64,000 nt of DNA from Lachnospiraceae bacterium. Lineage in GTDB: Bacteria; Bacillota; Clostridia; Lachnospirales; Lachnospiraceae. The DNA is taken from positions 16,475 through 80,474 of the forward strand of contig JAUNDG010000010.1 in the NCBI GenBank assembly GCA_030526195.1, read 5' to 3'. Shown here in pieces: positions 31,826 through 41,121 of this stretch; position 1 is the first letter of the stretch; every line of letters begins with the position of its first letter. A model generated the notes under the pieces. It worked only from the letters and a program-made list of their open reading frames with translations. It was not told the origin of the DNA and searched no databases. The position numbers and the translations under genes were made by a program.

Positions 31826-34441
31826 ATGTTCAGAAAGAAATTACTGGCGGTTTTGGTCGCAGCCTGCTGCGCCTTGTCAGCGCCCCTGAGTCTTATGACG
31901 GTTTTCGCAGAAAATGGCACAGCAACCGAGACGACAGATGTTGAACCGGCAGATGAATTGACAGAGGATCTGACAGAGGCTGTGGGCGATGAGGCATCCG
32001 ATGTGCTCATGAGAGCAGATGAGGAAGGCTCAGTGTCCTTCGTTTTCAACGACAGAGATTTCCAAAATGCTCTGGATTTTATTAAAAGGAGCCCGCTGAG
32101 GAATCATGAAATTGCGCTTTTGGGCGATGTCGGCTCTTCGGAAAATTTCGATGCGCCGGCGTGTGTCTTTGATCAGGACTATAACATCACCATTACCGGT
32201 CACGGCCATACCATTTACGCCAAGGATACATGGCTGACGGTAAAAAACGGCGCCAACGTGACACTGGGTGACGGTCAATCGGAACTGACGATCAAGGGAA
32301 CCTATTATAAGGATAACCCGGGCCTTATCACCGTCGAAAAGGATTCGACTTTAAATATGCAAGACAAGGTCACCATCCGGGATAATCAGATTGAAAACAG
32401 TTCCGGCGGTGCGGTAGCGGTGTCCGGCGGTACCTTTAACATGACCGGCGGCAGCATCATCAACTGCGGGATTGTCTACGGTAAGGTATCCTACGGCGGC
32501 GGTGTGCTTGTCACAAACAGCGGTCTTTTCAATATGTCCGGCGGTCAGATCAAAGACTGCTTTGCGCTCACAAAAGAACCTTACAGTGACGATGCCATGC
32601 CCCCTGCTTCAGCCGGTGCCGGTGTTTTTGTCGGCGGTGCCTCCACTTTTAATATGACCGGCGGAAAGATCGACAACTGTACAACGACAGAAAGTGGCGC
32701 CGGTGTCTTTGTGGTAGCCTCGACAGATGCCTATTATGCCCATGAAGCCTGGGGCCATCTTGACAGCCGCTTCTCCATGACCGGCGGCGAGATCATCAAC
32801 TGTAGCGGTGGCATCAACGGCGGTGGCGTGGGTGTTTTCGGTTTTTATGTGCCTTCAGTTGCGCAGACCCCCGATCCGCAGGCGCCCGGTTTTCCCTCCG
32901 AGCCCGGTATCTTTATGACCGGCGGCTCAGTGACAAATAACACAGCCCTTCATGGCGGCGGTATCTGTTTCAAAAGACTGGATGAATCCGTTCCGGCGAT
33001 TGCTACGAATGTTATCTGCAACAATACGACCGGCTACTTCGCATCGGATGTGTATGCCAAAGATGCCAAGCTGGTCCTGGCGGACCCGTCAACCTGGAAC
33101 AAAACCTATAACAAGACGAATCCCGGCGATATTGCGGGAGAACTGATCGAAGGCTGGTTTGAGGATGGTGAGGCGGCTCCCTTCTATCGTTCAACAGTGA
33201 ATACGCGGAAACAGGTCACATCTCTGACTCTTGACTCAGAGATCATAGCACTGACCGCCGCTCGTAAAGATCTCCCCTCGTACACGGTGAGCTTTGATCT
33301 TCAGGGCCATGGCACAGCCATCGATGCGCAGACACTTAAAAAGTATTCAAAGGCAACCCAGCCGGCAGTCCCGGTCGAAGAGGGGTATGTTTTCGGTGGT
33401 TGGTACACCGATGCCGCCTGCACAGCCGGTCATGAATATGATTTCACATCAAATGTCACGGCCGAGACAACACTTTATGCCAAATGGATCGAGATGTTCG
33501 GTCTGAAACGTCTCGGCGGTGACAACCGCTACGGCACAGTGGCTAAGGTGGCGGCAGAGGCATTTCCGACAGGGGCTGATGAGATCATCCTGATCAACGG
33601 CGCCAAGTTCCCGGATGCTTTGTCCGCTTCCGGTTATGCCGGCGCCAAGAATTGTCCGCTGCTTCTGACCTCTCTTAAGGAACTGAAGCCGGAGATCAAG
33701 AACCTTCTGACCAATACCTGGCAGGGGCGTGTGAAGACAGTCACCATCATCGGCGGTGGGTTTGAGAGCGCCGTTCTTGAGGCTTTACAAAAATGTGGTG
33801 TCGAGAATATTCGCACCATTGCGGGTAAGGATCGATTTGAAACAGCGGAAATACTGGCGCGGGTCGGCCTGCAGGAAGGGCTTTACACCACCGATGCCTG
33901 CGTGGTGGCCACCGGTGCCACAGCGGCGGATGCCCTGTCTATTTCACCCTGGAGCTATAAGTATCACATGCCGCTGCTTCTGGCGGGCAAGAGCACAAAA
34001 TCCCTGACATCTGCCGGCCAGGCACTGGTGCAGCAGTTTGACAAGGTCTTTGTGGTCGGGTCTGAAAAGATCTTAAATGACCCGGTGGTGGCCGGTATGC
34101 CCAATGTGGAGCGTCTGGCCGGTGATGACCGCTATGCGACCTCTCTGAAGATCGCGGAGCGCTTTGCCGATCCGGAAACCTGCCTGACACTGACATTTGC
34201 AGCCGGCGGCAACAACAACTTCCCGGATGCTCTGGGCGGTGCCATGCTGGCCGGTTACTATGACAGCCCCATGATCCTGGTGTCCATGAAGGAACCCAAC
34301 AACAAGAACACTTACCAGTATGTGAGCGATACCTTCGGCGACACCGGCAACAGAGTGTATGTGCTGGGTTCAAATGTTGTGCTGACCGATAAGACCGCCA
34401 ATACCCTGGCGGATATTGTGAAAGCAAAAGCACAGAACTGA
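31826..34441 (+). CDS. Secreted cell-wall-binding protein: beta-helix, InlB-type repeat and CW_binding_2 repeats
   Basis: 871 residues with a signal peptide (cleavage after VFA, near residue 29). After an acidic linker, residues ~80-420 hold repeated NMTGG/SMTGG-type turns typical of a right-handed parallel beta-helix. Residues ~485-552 form an InlB B-repeat (Flg_new-like) ending GYVFGGWYTD...LYAKW. The last ~315 residues are three cell-wall-binding repeat 2 units (each starting near RLGGDNRYGT, IAGKDRFETA and LAGDDRYATS), which hold such proteins to the Gram-positive wall. Likely an adhesin or surface structural protein (inference). GGAAGG ribosome site; a terminator follows at 34566. Confidence 0.9.
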   Translation: MFRKKLLAVLVAACCALSAPLSLMTVFAENGTATETTDVEPADELTEDLTEAVGDEASDVLMRADEEGSVSFVFNDRDFQNALDFIKRSPLRNHEIALLGDVGSSENFDAPACVFDQDYNITITGHGHTIYAKDTWLTVKNGANVTLGDGQSELTIKGTYYKDNPGLITVEKDSTLNMQDKVTIRDNQIENSSGGAVAVSGGTFNMTGGSIINCGIVYGKVSYGGGVLVTNSGLFNMSGGQIKDCFALTKEPYSDDAMPPASAGAGVFVGGASTFNMTGGKIDNCTTTESGAGVFVVASTDAYYAHEAWGHLDSRFSMTGGEIINCSGGINGGGVGVFGFYVPSVAQTPDPQAPGFPSEPGIFMTGGSVTNNTALHGGGICFKRLDESVPAIATNVICNNTTGYFASDVYAKDAKLVLADPSTWNKTYNKTNPGDIAGELIEGWFEDGEAAPFYRSTVNTRKQVTSLTLDSEIIALTAARKDLPSYTVSFDLQGHGTAIDAQTLKKYSKATQPAVPVEEGYVFGGWYTDAACTAGHEYDFTSNVTAETTLYAKWIEMFGLKRLGGDNRYGTVAKVAAEAFPTGADEIILINGAKFPDALSASGYAGAKNCPLLLTSLKELKPEIKNLLTNTWQGRVKTVTIIGGGFESAVLEALQKCGVENIRTIAGKDRFETAEILARVGLQEGLYTTDACVVATGATAADALSISPWSYKYHMPLLLAGKSTKSLTSAGQALVQQFDKVFVVGSEKILNDPVVAGMPNVERLAGDDRYATSLKIAERFADPETCLTLTFAAGGNNNFPDALGGAMLAGYYDSPMILVSMKEPNNKNTYQYVSDTFGDTGNRVYVLGSNVVLTDKTANTLADIVKAKAQN

Positions 34442-34565
34442 CGGGGACGGATGATCCCTCACAGAATGTACGACATGACAGAGAGTCCCTCATAGCATTC
34501 TGGTGGGACAATGAAAAAGCACGAGATGCGATTATTACCCCGTGCGCATAAGGTAAAATAAGAAA

Positions 34566-34606
34566 ACGCCTCCTCAACGCAAATGACGATGAGGGGGCGT
34601 ATTTTT
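34566..34606 (+). terminator. Terminator after cell-wall-binding protein gene
   Basis: An 11-bp stem (34566-34576 with 34590-34600, one G-U) is followed by a short T run (34602-34606). It is 125 bases past the stop. The rest of 34442-34703 shows nothing else recognised. Confidence 0.7.
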
Positions 34607-34703
34607 ATGAGTGGGTCACGGGCGGCAACAGGTGGTTGGCTTAACGCCAATTGTCTGCGTATGCTCCGCTGAAAGTTTCAAGCAGTATGGGTTCTGGGTG
34701 ATA

Positions 34704-36473
34704 TCAGATGACACGCACCGCCGCATTATAGGTCAGCGGGTCCCGTTTCCGGTAATCAAAATGGTACACCCCGCGGCAGGGGACGATCTGACCACTTGAA
34801 AGAAGCTCCTCAGGATCGCAGGCAAAGACCTCCTGATGGGTATCATGGAGGAACTGCTTATACGAAACGGCGGGATGGTCAGACTGAGCGTCTGATGCAG
34901 ACTCATTTTCCCAAAGAGAACGGGCTTTTTCGGAAATGAGGCTCTTGTGGGCCGCCACATCTTCGGCAAAGGCCGGGCGGGATTTGGCTTTTTCCCGTAA
35001 ATAAATATCGAAAATGAGCAGTGTCTGAAGACCGGCAGCGGCTTCAGGCACATTTTCTTTGGCAAAGTCCAGAAGCACCGCGCAAAGGGCCGCCCGGGAG
35101 AGGGCAGCGCCCGGCTGGGTGTGGGTGTCAAAAAATGCGGCCAACGCCTCAAAGAAGGTGAAGGGCCGATCGAAGAACCGCAGGAGGTAAGTCACCGCGT
35201 TGTCGAACTGGTGACTGTTGTAGAAACGCTCCACCATGTCCTCGATGCCCTTGAGACGGATGACATCATCGAAGGTGAGCCACTTGGTACGCAGCACCTC
35301 GTAGGGGGCATCCGCTGTGTAAATGAGGCCGTAGTCCCCGCGATGGTCGAACATGTAAGACCCCTTCAGGACCTTGAGGAATCCCAGCTGAAGCTGGGCC
35401 GGTGCCAGGGCAAATACCTCATCGAAGGATTGGCCGAAACGGGTGTAATCCTCAAAGGGCAGGCCGGCGATGAGGTCAAGGTGTTGATGGATGTTGCCAA
35501 GGGCATTGATTTTCTGTACCACCGCGCTCACCTTGTCAAAATCCATCACCCGGCGAATAGTGGCCAGGGTGTCCGGATTGGTGGACTGAACGCCGATCTC
35601 CAGCTGAATAAGGCCGGGCCGCATTCGGGCAAACAGAGCCAGCATGGCCTCATCGATGAGGTCCGCGGCGGCCTCGAAATGGAAGTTGGTGACGCCGTTG
35701 TCGTGTTCGAGGATGTACTGCCAGATGGCCATGGCGTGGGCCTTGCCGGCATTGAAGGTGCGGTCGATGAATTTGACCTGAGGCACCCGGGCCTCAAGGA
35801 ACCTATCAAGGTCCCGGAAAACCTGGGTTAAGTCCCGGAAACGCAAATGCTTGTCCACGGAGGACAGGCAGTAGCTGCAGCTAAAAGGACAGCCCCGGCT
35901 GCTTTCGTAATAATAGATGCGGTGGCTGTCGGCGGACACATTTTCATAAGGAAATGGCAGGTCCGACAGATCAAACGCTGTGGCCTGGCCATTTTTGCCG
36001 AGAGTCCCGGTGCGCACGGGGGTGCCGTCGTTGCCACGGAAAATGATCCCCGGTACCGAGGTGAGGGGAGCGCCATTTTCATAAGCCTGTACCAGTCGGT
36101 GGAAAATGAGTTCGCCTTCGCCGATCATGATGCCGGTGACTCCGGGGAGGCACGCCAGGGTCTCCTCACATTCGTAGGAAACCTCCGGGCCGCCCAGCCA
36201 GATGGGGAGGTCCGGGCGGAGGGCCGCCATGTCGCCCACCAGGGAGGTGACCAGGGTGATGTTCCAGATATAGCAGGAAAAAATAAGGACATCCGGCGTG
36301 GCTGCGTAGATGTCCCTCAGGGTCTGGTCCTTCGGCTGGTTGATGGTGTAGGTGGCCACATGGATGGTGGTGTCCGGCGCAAGACCCGCCGATTCGGCAT
36401 AGGCCTTGAGGTCGACCACCGCCGGGTTTGAGTGAATGTATTTGGCGTTGATGGCTGTGAGAAGAATTTTCAC
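34704..36473 (-). CDS. B12-binding-domain radical SAM protein (DUF4080 type)
   Basis: 589 residues. The N-terminal ~150 residues are a cobalamin-binding-like Rossmann domain (AINAKYIHSNPAVVDL is typical for this group; the GPEVSYE block follows). The radical-SAM [4Fe-4S] motif is RGCPFSCSYCLSS (about residues 190-202), in the Cx3Cx2C pattern. The C-terminal part is of the DUF4080 type. It probably modifies an unknown small molecule or peptide by radical chemistry in the cytoplasm. It starts at GTG with GAAGG upstream. It lies 36 bases after tmcAL on the same strand, so the two are probably co-transcribed. Confidence 0.87.
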   Translation of the reverse strand: MKILLTAINAKYIHSNPAVVDLKAYAESAGLAPDTTIHVATYTINQPKDQTLRDIYAATPDVLIFSCYIWNITLVTSLVGDMAALRPDLPIWLGGPEVSYECEETLACLPGVTGIMIGEGELIFHRLVQAYENGAPLTSVPGIIFRGNDGTPVRTGTLGKNGQATAFDLSDLPFPYENVSADSHRIYYYESSRGCPFSCSYCLSSVDKHLRFRDLTQVFRDLDRFLEARVPQVKFIDRTFNAGKAHAMAIWQYILEHDNGVTNFHFEAAADLIDEAMLALFARMRPGLIQLEIGVQSTNPDTLATIRRVMDFDKVSAVVQKINALGNIHQHLDLIAGLPFEDYTRFGQSFDEVFALAPAQLQLGFLKVLKGSYMFDHRGDYGLIYTADAPYEVLRTKWLTFDDVIRLKGIEDMVERFYNSHQFDNAVTYLLRFFDRPFTFFEALAAFFDTHTQPGAALSRAALCAVLLDFAKENVPEAAAGLQTLLIFDIYLREKAKSRPAFAEDVAAHKSLISEKARSLWENESASDAQSDHPAVSYKQFLHDTHQEVFACDPEELLSSGQIVPCRGVYHFDYRKRDPLTYNAAVRVI

Positions 36474-36509
36474 GGGAACCTTCTTTCGTATAAAAGCGGG
36501 GATTGGTGA

Positions 36510-37976
36510 TTATGGTTCGGCCGGCATAAAGACAATCACAGGTCGTGACAGGGCGGGGCGCATGGCCTGGCCGCTCTTCATGGACCGCAGCGATTCGTAG
36601 AGGTTCGTCACCCGCTCCTCCTCGCGGAAGAGGGCCAGAGCCTCGCCGGTCAGGAGCGCCGGGCCGTCGGCGGGCCGGGTGATGACCGGGATGTCCGTCT
36701 GAGCGGTGATGGTTTTCAAAAGTGCCGCCTTGTCCTTGCGGAAGCCCAGGATCTGGGCATAGAGAAGTCCATCGCCGACGGGGTTACGGTTAAGGGACTC
36801 GCTGCTTTCGGGCTCTGACGAAGAGCCTGTGGACATAACGGGGCTCACCGAACTGATGGCAGCGGTGCCATTTGGATCACTGGATTGGGCGCGGATTCCC
36901 AGCGTCAGGTGAAGCAGCGCCCGGTTGATCCGGGTGCGGGTCAGGTTCTTTGATTTGAGCACCTCCGCAAAGGCAGCGAAGTCCGTAAAGGTCTGCCTCT
37001 TTTTGAAAATGGCGTTGCCAAGGTCCACGGTCATGTCGGCGATACCCATCAGGTCCTCGGGACAGGTGAGACTCCAAAGCTTCTCCGCCAGAATGGGAGA
37101 GAGGTCATTTTCATGCATAATGCCCCGAGCGCGGATGTCCGCTTCTAAAATGGTAAGCGCTTCCGCCGGGATGCCGGTAAGGGTGTTGTTTAAATGCTTG
37201 TCGTTGCCACCGCTTATATTTGTGTGTGCAGCATTGGCTGTATCTGTAGTTCTGTAGATGATGCGGCTTGATTCGCAACAACCGTTTGAGGTGATTGCTT
37301 CGAGATAGGCCCGAATGGCCGAAGCTGACGGCATCTGCGTGTCATCATCCGGCAGGGCCTCATCATGATAAGCCTGACCGGCCCGGGTGATGGTGACGGG
37401 TTTTATGTTAACCTTGAGGCGTTTGATGGCCTTTAAATACTCCAGGGCCAGAATATTGTTCGGGGTGGAGAGCAGCGTGGCAACATCCGAATGTTCCATT
37501 TTCATAAGAGAACTATCGGATGTGAGGGCTTCTTCCAGAGCCAGGGCACGGGCTGTCGGGAAGGACAGACCATTTTTAAGAGCCCTGCGCAGGGCTTCTT
37601 TGTATGTGGGCGGCTCGTCGGAGAGCGTGTCAGCCACAACATTGAGGGCCGTGAGATCGCCATTTTCGGAACCGAAAACAAGATAATCCACGCAGCCAAG
37701 ATGGCTGAGGATTTCCACGGCTTTCGCGGCAAAGCATTCCGCCGAGGCGGAGGCAAAGCGGGTCGGGTAAGCCAGGACGAGATCGTAGCCTGCGGCCAGG
37801 GCCATGCGGCAGCGGGTCTCCCGGTCTACAATGGCGGGCACCCCACGCTGGACATAATCGCCGCTCATGATGGCTATGACAAAATCGGCCCCGGTGAGCT
37901 CCCGGGCCATTTTCGCCAGATAGGCGTGGCCGTTGTGAAACGGATTAAATTCGGCGATGACAGCAGCGATGGTCAT
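36510..37976 (-). CDS. tmcAL: tRNA(Met) cytidine acetate ligase
   Basis: 488 residues, longer than the usual ~400. TmcAL uses ATP and acetate to form N4-acetylcytidine at the wobble base of elongator tRNA-Met. The nucleotidyltransferase start is classic: IAEFNPFHNGHAYL (HxGH site at HNGH, residues 14-17), MSGDYVQRGVPAI, then SASAECFAAKAVEIL and GSENGD. Two Ser/Asn/Thr-rich stretches (near 235-270 and 375-415) look like inserts and account for the extra length. GGAGGA precedes the ATG. First gene of a two-gene minus-strand unit with the radical SAM gene. The acetate-linked chemistry is unrelated in position to pta-ackA. Confidence 0.9.
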   Translation of the reverse strand: MTIAAVIAEFNPFHNGHAYLAKMARELTGADFVIAIMSGDYVQRGVPAIVDRETRCRMALAAGYDLVLAYPTRFASASAECFAAKAVEILSHLGCVDYLVFGSENGDLTALNVVADTLSDEPPTYKEALRRALKNGLSFPTARALALEEALTSDSSLMKMEHSDVATLLSTPNNILALEYLKAIKRLKVNIKPVTITRAGQAYHDEALPDDDTQMPSASAIRAYLEAITSNGCCESSRIIYRTTDTANAAHTNISGGNDKHLNNTLTGIPAEALTILEADIRARGIMHENDLSPILAEKLWSLTCPEDLMGIADMTVDLGNAIFKKRQTFTDFAAFAEVLKSKNLTRTRINRALLHLTLGIRAQSSDPNGTAAISSVSPVMSTGSSSEPESSESLNRNPVGDGLLYAQILGFRKDKAALLKTITAQTDIPVITRPADGPALLTGEALALFREEERVTNLYESLRSMKSGQAMRPALSRPVIVFMPAEP

Positions 37977-38231
37977 GGCGTCCTCCGCGAAATGTTTTAT
38001 GAGATAATAGAGTGGCAGACATTGTACCCGGTAGGTATCGTGCGTGTCCGCCTTTCAAAGATAGAGAAGCAGAGGGCGAGCCTCCGTTTAAAGTCTATTG
38101 GCGAAACAATGTTTCGGTAATAACTGTTCATTAGATTATGGTAATGGTGGCAGAGTTTTGTCAATGTATCTTGTTGAATAATCAGAATTGACACTCGCAT
38201 CTATAATTTGTACCATGACATTAAAACTTAA

Positions 38232-38342
38232 CCAATATAAGTCCACGATTGGGTTGGACGTTTCTACCGACTGCCGTAAACAGTTGACTATTGGCTATCT
38301 GCTTTGACATTTACCAATAGGACGCTGCGAGGCAGTTTTTTT
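38232..38342 (+). promoter_or_regulatory. Guanine-type purine riboswitch with terminator
   Basis: The aptamer spans 38232-38294. P1 is CCAATA/TATTGG, P2 is a GTCC-type stem with loop containing ATTGG, J2/3 is GTTTCTACC, P3 is GACTG/CAGTT with loop CCGTAAA, and J3/1 reads GAC. The C before the P1 3' strand is the base that selects guanine over adenine. The position-25/45 pair is G-C instead of the usual U-A. Downstream, TATTGG can instead pair with CCAATA at 38314-38319 (antiterminator), excluding a terminator CTGCTTTG/CGAGGCAG (38299-38306 with 38328-38335) followed by seven T. Ligand binding should therefore switch the gene off. Confidence 0.88.
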
Positions 38343-38357
38343 ATTTGGGAGGAAAAA

Positions 38358-39713
38358 ATGGCACGTTTACTGATCAAAAATGCTTCTCACATCGTTTCCT
38401 GCGACGCATCCGATACTGTCTACACAAACAGCCACCTGCTGGTGGAGGATGGCGTGATCACGTATATCGGCACCGACCTGCCGGAGGCGGCCGAAGTCAT
38501 TAATGCCGCCGGTTTTATTGTGTATCCGGGGCTCATCAACACGCACCATCACCTGTATCAGACCTTCAGCCGCAACCTTCCCCAGGTTCAGAACATGGAG
38601 CTTTTCGACTGGCTGAAAACCCTGTATGAGATCTGGAAAAATCTGGACAGTAAGGTGATCTATCACAGCTCCGTGACCGGTATGGGCGAGCTCATGAAAA
38701 ATGGCTGCACCACCTGCTTCGATCACCATTATGTCTTCCCGGAGGGCCGGGTCGACAGCCTGCTGGAAGCTCAGTTTGCGGCGGCGGATGACCTGGGCAT
38801 TCGGATGTTCGCCTCCCGGGGCAGCATGGACCTGAGCAAAAAGGACGGCGGTCTGCCACCGGACAGTGTGGTGCAGAGCATTGATGACATCCTGCGGGAT
38901 TGTCAGATTGCTGTCGAAAAGTACCACGATCCGTCCCGTTTTTCCATGAAAATGGTGGCGCTGGCGCCCTGTTCGCCGTTTAGTGTCTCCGAGGATCTGC
39001 TCCGCCAGTCGGCGATTCTGGCCCGGGATCTGGGGGTCCGTCTGCATACCCATTTATGTGAGACAAAGGACGAAGAGCGCTACGTGGCGGAACGCTGCGG
39101 CATGCGGCCCCTGGCCTACATGGAATCCCTGGGGTGGATCGGCTCCGACGTCTGGTATGCCCACGGGATCCATTTCAATGATGAAGAACTCCGCCATCTG
39201 GCCGAGACCGGCACCGGCGTGGCTCACTGTCCCATTTCCAATATGAAGCTCAGCTCCGGTGTGTGCCGCATTCCGGAAATGCTGGAACTTGGGGTGCCGG
39301 TGGGCCTGGCTGTGGACGGCAGCGCCAGCAATGATGGTTCCAATCTCCTGGAAGAACTGCGGGTGGCCTACCTGCTGCATCGCCTTCAGTCCAGTCACAA
39401 AGCCCCCAGCGGCTATGACATTTTGAAAATGGCCACTGTGGGGAGCGCGAAGATTCTGGGGCGGGATGACATAGGGGCCCTCGAGGTGGGCAAGGCCGGA
39501 GACCTTTTCATGATCGATACCCGTCGTCTGGAAATGGTGGGTGCGGATCTTGATCCGAAGTCTCTGCTTGGTACCGTCGGCTGGAAGGGCGCGGTGGATT
39601 ACACCGTTGTCAACGGCAAGGTGACAGTGCGGCAGGGCAAGCTGGTCTCGATTGACGAAGACAAAGCCTCTCGCAAGGCGGCGGCACTGGTGAGAGATTA
39701 TCTGGCCCGATGA
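38358..39713 (+). CDS. 8-oxoguanine deaminase-like amidohydrolase
   Basis: 451 residues from ATG 38358 (GGAGGA upstream; the longer frame from 38304 runs through the riboswitch terminator). It is a metal-dependent amidohydrolase of the ATZ/TRZ group: NTHHHLYQTF carries the HxH metal site, then HTHLCETKDE, WYAHGIHF and VDGSASNDGSNLLEE. The signature around LPQVQNMELFDWL resembles 8-oxoguanine deaminase, which turns 8-oxoguanine into urate. Guanine, isoguanine or a triazine cannot be excluded from sequence alone. The guanine riboswitch in front fits a purine-salvage or repair role, but off-control by guanine is unexpected for a catabolic enzyme. Confidence 0.82.
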   Translation: MARLLIKNASHIVSCDASDTVYTNSHLLVEDGVITYIGTDLPEAAEVINAAGFIVYPGLINTHHHLYQTFSRNLPQVQNMELFDWLKTLYEIWKNLDSKVIYHSSVTGMGELMKNGCTTCFDHHYVFPEGRVDSLLEAQFAAADDLGIRMFASRGSMDLSKKDGGLPPDSVVQSIDDILRDCQIAVEKYHDPSRFSMKMVALAPCSPFSVSEDLLRQSAILARDLGVRLHTHLCETKDEERYVAERCGMRPLAYMESLGWIGSDVWYAHGIHFNDEELRHLAETGTGVAHCPISNMKLSSGVCRIPEMLELGVPVGLAVDGSASNDGSNLLEELRVAYLLHRLQSSHKAPSGYDILKMATVGSAKILGRDDIGALEVGKAGDLFMIDTRRLEMVGADLDPKSLLGTVGWKGAVDYTVVNGKVTVRQGKLVSIDEDKASRKAAALVRDYLAR

Positions 39714-39843
39714 TGAGCGGCATGTGAGAGTGTCGTCAGTATGCGCAAAGGCCGGACCGCTCAGGACAGAGGCTTTTCCCCAGCCACCTGACTGTGTTAG
39801 AATGACTTCAGTATGAGGTGAATCATGAAAGGACTTTTCAAAA

Positions 39844-40893
39844 ATGATAATAGATAAAACCTACTGTATGAGCTCGTTTCTTCAGATGCGCACCGTCGCT
39901 GATGAAAACAAATGCTTTGCCGAGGGGCTGAAGCCGAATTTCTACGATGCTTCCCAGCTGAATCGGGAATTGGTTCATGATAGCTTTGAATTAGAAGCTG
40001 CTCTTGAAAAGCACATGAAGGCCTGGACAGCCGACGGGAAAGCAGCACTGGCCTTAAGCGGTGGTATTGATTCTGCGGTTCTGGCCAGTATGATGCCGAA
40101 GGGCTCAGTGGCCTACACCTTCCGCTGCGTGGTGCCGGGCAAGCAGTTCCATGATGAGACGACGCTGGCGGCCTCCTATTGTGAGAAATATGGCCTGGAG
40201 CACCGGATCGTCGACATTTACTGGGAAGACTTTGAAAAGTATACAGAGACGATTCTGAAGCATAAGGGCATGCCCATGCATTCCATTGAGGTGCAGATTT
40301 ACAAAGCGGCGCTTCAGGCAAAGGCTGAAGGCTTCGAACGGTTCATTTTCGGCCAGTCAGCCGACCTTAATTTCGGTGGTCTGAGCAAGATCTTATCACG
40401 GGACTGGACCTTCGGGGAATTTGTTGACCGCTATTCCTATGTGATGCCTTACACGGCGCTGAAGGATTACACCGTTATCACGGAGCCGTTCCTTGATTAT
40501 GTCGATGATAAGGGCTATGTGGATGTCCACGAGTTCCTGAGAAATTTTACGCTGAAGGTGGATATGGGCAGTTATGTGAATGCCTGCGAAACCGCCGGTA
40601 TCGAGATGCTCACACCGTACGTTCTGACGAAAATGGCGCATCCGCTTGACCTTGAGCGTGTGAGAAGAGGCGAGAATAAATACCTCATCCGTGAGGTTTT
40701 CGAAAGACGATTTGCCGGATTTGTGATGCCTGAGAAACTGCCCATGCCGCGACCGATGAATGAATGGTTTGCGGATTGGGAAGGCCCGACACGTGATGAG
40801 TTCTGGCCGCACTGCACCGATAACATGAACGGCGACCAGCGATGGATCGTGTGGGTTCTGGAGAAGTTCCTCAACCTGATCGATCCGCAGTAA
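39844..40893 (+). CDS. Stand-alone asparagine-synthetase-type amide ligase
   Basis: 349 residues. Only the synthetase domain of AsnB-like proteins is present: the AMP-forming PP-loop ALSGGIDSAVLAS lies near residue 68, and a GQSADLNFGG segment near 172 replaces the usual SGEGGDELFGGY motif. There is no N-terminal glutaminase domain, so it would need ammonia, an amine substrate or a partner. Family members without glutaminase carry out diverse amide formation (beta-lactams, lasso peptides, sugar amidation). Neighbours give no pathway hint. AAAGGA lies upstream. The real product is unknown; it is unrelated in detail to the AsnB-like protein at 26645. Confidence 0.65.
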   Translation: MIIDKTYCMSSFLQMRTVADENKCFAEGLKPNFYDASQLNRELVHDSFELEAALEKHMKAWTADGKAALALSGGIDSAVLASMMPKGSVAYTFRCVVPGKQFHDETTLAASYCEKYGLEHRIVDIYWEDFEKYTETILKHKGMPMHSIEVQIYKAALQAKAEGFERFIFGQSADLNFGGLSKILSRDWTFGEFVDRYSYVMPYTALKDYTVITEPFLDYVDDKGYVDVHEFLRNFTLKVDMGSYVNACETAGIEMLTPYVLTKMAHPLDLERVRRGENKYLIREVFERRFAGFVMPEKLPMPRPMNEWFADWEGPTRDEFWPHCTDNMNGDQRWIVWVLEKFLNLIDPQ

Positions 40894-41031
40894 AAGCCCG
40901 GGAAATCAAACCGGTAAAGCAGGCGATGTTTCGAGGCATGTGGGTTGCTGACCGCGTGTGAGTGGAGCGGTACGAAGTTGTGAAAAAATGGGATTTTCGG
41001 CACATTTTTTGTTCTTGATTCGATACATCCC

Positions 41032-41059
41032 TTGTTCCGCATTTTTTTCGGTGTATAAT
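41032..41059 (+). promoter_or_regulatory. Promoter of pta-ackA
   Basis: TTGTTC (41032-41037), a 16-base spacer and TATAAT (41054-41059), about 63 bases before the pta ATG. Upstream, AAAAAATG/CATTTTTT (40983-40990 and 41003-41010) forms an A/T hairpin that may end the preceding transcript. Confidence 0.65.
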
Positions 41060-41121
41060 GATTTTTGTATGGCTTGTATACAATGTTATTTAACTTACTA
41101 ATAGACGAAAGGGACTAGATT

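Noticed and set aside
38188-38207. TTGACA and TATAAT before the riboswitch
   Set aside because: Only 8 bases separate them, too short to be one promoter; the true pair could not be assigned, so no promoter feature is given.
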